Below are positions 28,243 through 30,966 of a stretch of DNA of 30,966 nucleotides, piece by piece. Each line of letters begins with the position of its first letter. Position 1 is the first letter of the stretch. Below the pieces are notes generated by a model. The model saw nothing but the letters and a program-made list of their open reading frames with translations. It was not told where the DNA came from and did no database searches. The stretch covers positions 1 through 30,966 of the IMG/VR virus record IMGVR_UViG_3300042558_003569; one strand, given 5' to 3'. The position numbers and the translations under genes were made by a program. The DNA comes from a virus.

Positions 28243-28698
28243 TTATTCATCATCACGTTGTTTTATTGCAAAAATCAAATCGGTAACAAGTTTGTGGTCT
28301 AATTCAGTGGCGCCATTATCTTCAAATGGAATAACTTCAATATCATCGGTACTTTCATCATACCAAACGTAAATGCAGACTTCTTCCTTTGGCCGATGAA
28401 TTAATGCCCATGGTGTTTGTTCGTGTGGAGGAAATTCATTATCCAAAGAATCTTTATGAACAAATACGGCAAATGACATTACAGTAGTGTCAGCACCTTC
28501 TTCATAAACGTATTCATTATTCTCATCATAAGTTTCTAAATCGGCATATCCATCAAATATAATTTTTACACCGAATGGTGCATCACCAGAATCATCACCT
28601 GGACGTAAACGACCTTCGTCCATTGTACAGATAAACTCTCTGACCCAACCTTCAATAATTTCTGAGTAATTACGGTCATCATTCAAATATATTGTCAT
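28243..28698 (-). CDS. Acidic protein of unknown function
   Basis: A 151-residue very acidic protein, MTIYLNDDRNYSEIIEGWVR, then GDAPFGVKIIFDGYADLETY. It continues VMSFAVFVHKDSLDNEFPPH and VCIYVWYDESTDDIEVIPFE. It is an alpha/beta pattern with Trp/Tyr-rich strands. I do not recognise it. Strong acidity (Asp/Glu throughout) is also seen in DNA-mimic inhibitors, but nothing else supports that. ATG overlaps the upstream stop by 4 nt; about 40 bp separate it from rnh. Confidence 0.78.
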   Translation of the reverse strand: MTIYLNDDRNYSEIIEGWVREFICTMDEGRLRPGDDSGDAPFGVKIIFDGYADLETYDENNEYVYEEGADTTVMSFAVFVHKDSLDNEFPPHEQTPWALIHRPKEEVCIYVWYDESTDDIEVIPFEDNGATELDHKLVTDLIFAIKQRDDE

Positions 28699-29405
28699 TT
28701 CACTTTCCTCGCTCTAGGTTTACGATTTTTCAAACTTGCGGTTTTAATTTTTGTAGCATCATCAATTACAGAATTAATGTAACCAATAATCTTCTTCAAT
28801 TGCATACGTTTAAAATTGGAGTATCCTTCTTTGAATTGTTTATCATCGGAATCCAACACTTCCTCATAATGCAGTTTTTTGATTTGATAAATTTTAATAA
28901 TTTTGTTAGCGTGTACACCTTTAATTTCGTAGGTGTGCATTACGCCATAAGCAGAACCCATATCTTTAAATTCGGACATAATGTAATCATCTAATTGTCC
29001 TTCAAGTTCACCAATACAATCATGTACCTTCTCATTAATTCGGTCCTGAATATTTGGTGCAGTTGATTCTACGACCTCTTCAACAACAGCTGGTTTTTCT
29101 TTCTTCAGTTCCGATTTAATGCGATCAATCTCTCCGTTAAACCACTCAACATCTTTGGGTGATAACTGTCCACCATTCGTGACGATTCTACAAATGAATC
29201 CAAACGTACTAGGTTCTTTTTTTAATGTGGACTCAGCACTTAGCTTCAACTTCTTTTTAAAATAGTCGGTGGCGTATTTTAGTGCGGCCTTCTTGTCTCG
29301 ATTTTGTGTGTACCAGTTTAAGGTTTGAGATAACTCTACTTTGGTTAGCTCTTTAGTAAATTTTGGTTCACCATAATTTGGATCACGGAATCTGTTATTA
29401 GTCAT
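28695..29405 (-). CDS. Conserved phage protein of unknown function
   Basis: A 236-residue, mostly helical, charged protein. Its N-terminal part (FTKELTKVELSQTLNWYTQN, then RDKKAALKYATDYFKKKLKL) is a pattern I recall from T4-like cyanophages. A Glu/Val linker (PAVVEEVVESTAP) leads to a second helical domain (GELEGQLDDYIMSEFKDMGS, EGYSNFKRMQLKKIIGYINS) and a basic end (KNRKPRARKVK). Function unknown; the basic tail suggests nucleic acid contact. It overlaps both neighbours by 4-8 nt. Confidence 0.82.
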   Translation of the reverse strand: MTNNRFRDPNYGEPKFTKELTKVELSQTLNWYTQNRDKKAALKYATDYFKKKLKLSAESTLKKEPSTFGFICRIVTNGGQLSPKDVEWFNGEIDRIKSELKKEKPAVVEEVVESTAPNIQDRINEKVHDCIGELEGQLDDYIMSEFKDMGSAYGVMHTYEIKGVHANKIIKIYQIKKLHYEEVLDSDDKQFKEGYSNFKRMQLKKIIGYINSVIDDATKIKTASLKNRKPRARKVK

Positions 29406-29679
29406 TTACAACTTCATCAAATGTTTTAGTTAAAGCGTGCCGCATAACAAAAATACCATCATCAGTTTCGGGATATTTTTTAGATACGTCAACAGCTGCA
29501 CGTACAGCATCCGAATATTCAGTATAAGTTTTTTTATCTCCGAAAACTTCGTTGATAACTTTTTTATTTAACTCGTAATTCATTGACGAATCATCATAAG
29601 AGCCAATCATGTCTTCATATCGCTTACTGTAAGCAACTCGAAAACCATCTTTCAACTTCAAAATGTAAATTCCACTCAT
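29398..29679 (-). CDS. Conserved small phage protein of unknown function
   Basis: A 93-residue protein, MSGIYILKLKDGFRVAYSKR, then DMIGSYDDSSMNYELNKKVI. It ends in GIFVMRHALTKTFDEVVN. It has an N-terminal beta-hairpin followed by helices; it is not recognised by function. No clear Shine-Dalgarno sequence is seen (AAAGATAATAATATG). A TATAAT lies about 25 bp upstream, without a good -35. Confidence 0.78.
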   Translation of the reverse strand: MSGIYILKLKDGFRVAYSKRYEDMIGSYDDSSMNYELNKKVINEVFGDKKTYTEYSDAVRAAVDVSKKYPETDDGIFVMRHALTKTFDEVVND

Positions 29680-29743
29680 ATTATTATCTTTATGTTAGCA
29701 CTCTATTATATAGAGCACTTTTTTCTAATTAAATCATTATTGC

Positions 29744-29980
29744 CTAAAATTTCAAGTGTTGTATTACCCATTTTGCTTCGGGTATTGATTTACATTTTTC
29801 TTTATTTACTGTAATATTTCTATTCGTCACAATTTTAACAGAAATATTTGGAACGTCAAGCTTTACCCAAGACGGATCTCTCGTTTTAATTACTCTTTCG
29901 CCGGTACAAAAAAACATTGTGTCTTTTAATTCATCGGATGCTAATTTTCTCAAAAAGTGTACGTTAACCATTTTTTTCAC
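29744..29980 (-). CDS. Small basic protein of unknown function
   Basis: Up to 78 residues: MVNVHFLRKLASDELKDTMF, then VIKTRDPSWVKLDVPNISVK and KSIPEAKWVIQHLKF. It is basic with an alternating beta pattern and two Cys. ATG 29980 overlaps the upstream gene by 17 nt. ATG 29971 (MVNVHF) is an equally good start. Not recognised. Confidence 0.7.
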   Translation of the reverse strand: MKKMVNVHFLRKLASDELKDTMFFCTGERVIKTRDPSWVKLDVPNISVKIVTNRNITVNKEKCKSIPEAKWVIQHLKF

Positions 29981-30377
29981 TCAAATACATAACTGTTAAA
30001 AATGCCTCAAGGTTGTAAGCTTCTACTTCCCAAGGCTGCTCAAAATAATCTACTTCATTACAATCAATTTTTTGTCCCAACCAGCTGGACATTTGTTCGT
30101 TTAGTTCGCCGTAAACATATTGCTTTACGTGTACCATTTCGTGCGCTACGGCATTTAGAATTTCCAATTTTGATTGATTTTTATTAATCTCAATCGTAAA
30201 GGAACGTGGTTTATTCTGGTTGTTGTACTCGTCAATAATGCATAAACCACTTGGTGCATTACCGGAAACTATTTTTACATCAATATTCACAAAATTGAGC
30301 ATTTGTGAGCTCAACAAAATCTCCGCAAAGTAATTTTTAGCGGAAACAAGCTCGGATTTTGACAATATTTTGCTCAT
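29964..30377 (-). CDS. Zinc metallopeptidase-like protein (HExxH)
   Basis: A 137-residue protein with NAVAHEMVHVKQYVYGELNE: zincin motif H79-E80-x-x-H83, and a later glutamate pair in FEQPWEVEAYNLE (E117/E119) as a possible third ligand. The layout (helix with HExxH, then PWExEA) resembles SprT/M78-like or small phage peptidase domains. It may cleave a host or phage protein or may be a non-secreted early takeover factor. Targets are unknown. A near-consensus sigma-70 promoter stands 10 nt before the ATG, and no Shine-Dalgarno sequence is seen. Confidence 0.8.
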   Translation of the reverse strand: MSKILSKSELVSAKNYFAEILLSSQMLNFVNIDVKIVSGNAPSGLCIIDEYNNQNKPRSFTIEINKNQSKLEILNAVAHEMVHVKQYVYGELNEQMSSWLGQKIDCNEVDYFEQPWEVEAYNLEAFLTVMYLSEKNG

Positions 30378-30387
30378 ATAATGTACT

Positions 30388-30416
30388 ATTGTAACACAAA
30401 GTCAAAATATTGTCAA
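30388..30416 (-). promoter_or_regulatory. Sigma-70 early promoter (30377 gene)
   Basis: Minus strand TTGACA (30416-30411), 17-bp spacer, TACAAT (30393-30388). Ten nt separate the -10 from ATG 30377, leaving a leader of about 3 nt. Confidence 0.85.
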
Positions 30417-30423
30417 TCCTAGC

Positions 30424-30439
30424 GTTGTTTTTATGCAAC
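30424..30439 (-). repeat. 16-bp element GTTGCATAAAAACAAC (copy B)
   Basis: 15 of 16 positions are identical to copy A at 22777. It has the same 7-bp distance to the -35 and the same overlap with the upstream gene's end (GTT GCA TAA, Val-Ala-stop). The match extends into the flank (CTAGG here, AGTAGG at copy A). Confidence 0.65.
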
Positions 30440-30721
30440 ACCAATGTGAAATTGCACATTTTTAACGGAATCTAAGCGAAAACTGCGCCAGCCTTGATTT
30501 TCAATGTCAAAAACAGGAAGCACTTCATCACTTTTTTTACGTTCCGTGTTTTTTGGTGAAAAATCAGCAGGAATTTTATTCTCATTCAACGTGCAACGCA
30601 TTTGTCGCTCAGTTCCGTCAGCTTTAGTGAAAAGAACATCAACGTATTCTTCAGATTTCAGCACTCCGATGAGCCACTCTTTGCCTTCTGGTGTTGTAAA
30701 TGCAGGTTTTTCAGTATTCAT
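30431..30721 (-). CDS. WYL_2/SH3-like small phage protein
   Basis: A 96-residue protein. After FTTPEGKEWLIGVLKSEEYV it has VLFTKADGTERQMRCTLNEN, KIPADF, then LPVFDIENQGWRSFRLDSVK. This beta pattern, with TKADGTxRxMxCTL and the later W-R-S-F-R, matches the Sm/SH3-like WYL_2 (DUF2693) phage family as I remember it. Function unknown, possibly nucleotide or nucleic acid binding. Ribosome-binding site ACGGAG lies 8 nt from ATG. Confidence 0.83.
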   Translation of the reverse strand: MNTEKPAFTTPEGKEWLIGVLKSEEYVDVLFTKADGTERQMRCTLNENKIPADFSPKNTERKKSDEVLPVFDIENQGWRSFRLDSVKNVQFHIGVA

Positions 30722-30739
30722 AATATAATCTCCGTTTAA

Positions 30740-30966
30740 TTAATATAATTCAGTTATTTTTTGTTCTGTGTCTCTAATGTACTTGTCAATCCATTCTTTA
30801 GACTTCTCAGTTTTCTTTAAAAACACACCATACAAATTGCTACCAATCAGACCTTTGACATATTCAATAGGATCTAAAAAGATTGCTTCAAAATTGGAAT
30901 CAAATTTAGGTTTACCTTCATCATCTTCCTTAAAAAACACCACATGAAACCAGTAGCCATTATTTG
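30740..30966 (-). CDS. Hypothetical protein, 5' end beyond the window
   Basis: The frame is open from TAA at 30740 to the right edge and reads NNGYWFHVVFFKEDDEGKPK at the edge, then NFEAIFLDPIEYVKGLIGSN and KEWIDKYIRDTEQKITELY. At least 75 residues are present. A GTG at 30943 could be a start, but it has no good ribosome-binding site, and the aromatic beta-strand upstream of it looks coding, so I take the gene as truncated. Not recognised. Confidence 0.68.
   Translation of the reverse strand, partial: NNGYWFHVVFFKEDDEGKPKFDSNFEAIFLDPIEYVKGLIGSNLYGVFLKKTEKSKEWIDKYIRDTEQKITELY

Noticed and set aside
28257-28272. GTTGTTTTATTGCAAA as a fifth copy of the 16-bp element upstream of rnh
   Set aside because: Three mismatches to the consensus, including one palindrome end. 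Position near a possible promoter is interesting, but the match is too weak.
29700-29720. CTCTAT/ATAGAG hairpin with six T after it (plus strand) or a TATAAT promoter (minus strand)
   Set aside because: No plus-strand gene ends there, and the minus-strand -10 has no acceptable -35. Left unannotated.
1-30966. CRISPR arrays, insertion sequences, integrase/attachment sites
   Set aside because: No direct repeat arrays, transposase, integrase or tRNA-anchored att-like repeats were seen. The content is that of a lytic phage.

Overview
The window is part of a strictly lytic, T4-superfamily contractile-tailed phage genome (myovirus). It is AT-rich (roughly one third G+C by eye) and very tightly packed, with many TAATG and ATGA stop/start overlaps. 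The T4 signature set is clear: baseplate proteins gp6, gp25, gp53 and gp48, a gp27-like hub, a gp54-like tube initiator, gp26, head completion gp4, SSB gp32, helicase loader gp59, late coactivator gp33, DsbA and phage RNase H. The genes accompanying this core resemble those of T4-like phages of aquatic bacteria. A betaproteobacterial (less likely gammaproteobacterial or alphaproteobacterial) host is a guess, resting mainly on the tmRNA tag.

Layout. (1) 1-7526, minus: baseplate genes, beginning with gp48 behind a T4-type late promoter and running gp53, gp27-like, OB-fold hub, spike, an unknown structural gene, gp25 and partial gp6. (2) 7562-12199, plus: gp4, a conserved late protein, gp54-like initiator, gp26, a small gp51-like chaperone and a tape measure protein with a muramidase domain. 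A convergent terminator closes the block. (3) 12244-15892, minus: replication and late-transcription cluster (dsbA, 33, 59, a HAD phosphatase, 32), preceded by a SleB-type endolysin and two small genes. (4) 15921-16237, minus: a circularly permuted, two-piece tmRNA gene with tag ANDEKFALAA. (5) 16239-19773, minus: adhesin-like protein, a PD-(D/E)XK nuclease and conserved unknowns. (6) 19875-23731, minus: small early/accessory genes behind near-consensus sigma-70 promoters. (7) 23728-28201, minus: ClpP-like protease, a sugar/glycan cassette (GalE, GT2, nucleotidyltransferase-cupin fusion), a DUF6433-like gene and RNase H. (8) 28243-30966, minus: conserved unknowns, a zinc metallopeptidase-like protein and an SH3/WYL_2-like protein. 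The gene at the right edge is cut by the window.

The observations most worth following up are these. The permuted tmRNA has an encoded CCA, a G3-U70 alanine identity pair and a processing stem. A perfectly phased T TTT TTC heptamer at the 3' end of gp26 would fuse gp26 to the next small ORF by -1 frameshifting, directly upstream of the tape measure gene, as in lambda G/GT. A 16-bp motif GTTGCNYAAANRCAAC lies upstream of all four near-consensus sigma-70 promoters. The tail lysozyme appears to have moved from the gp5 hub to the tape measure protein, and the spike is split over two genes. Several promoters sit so close to the start codon that the mRNAs would be leaderless.
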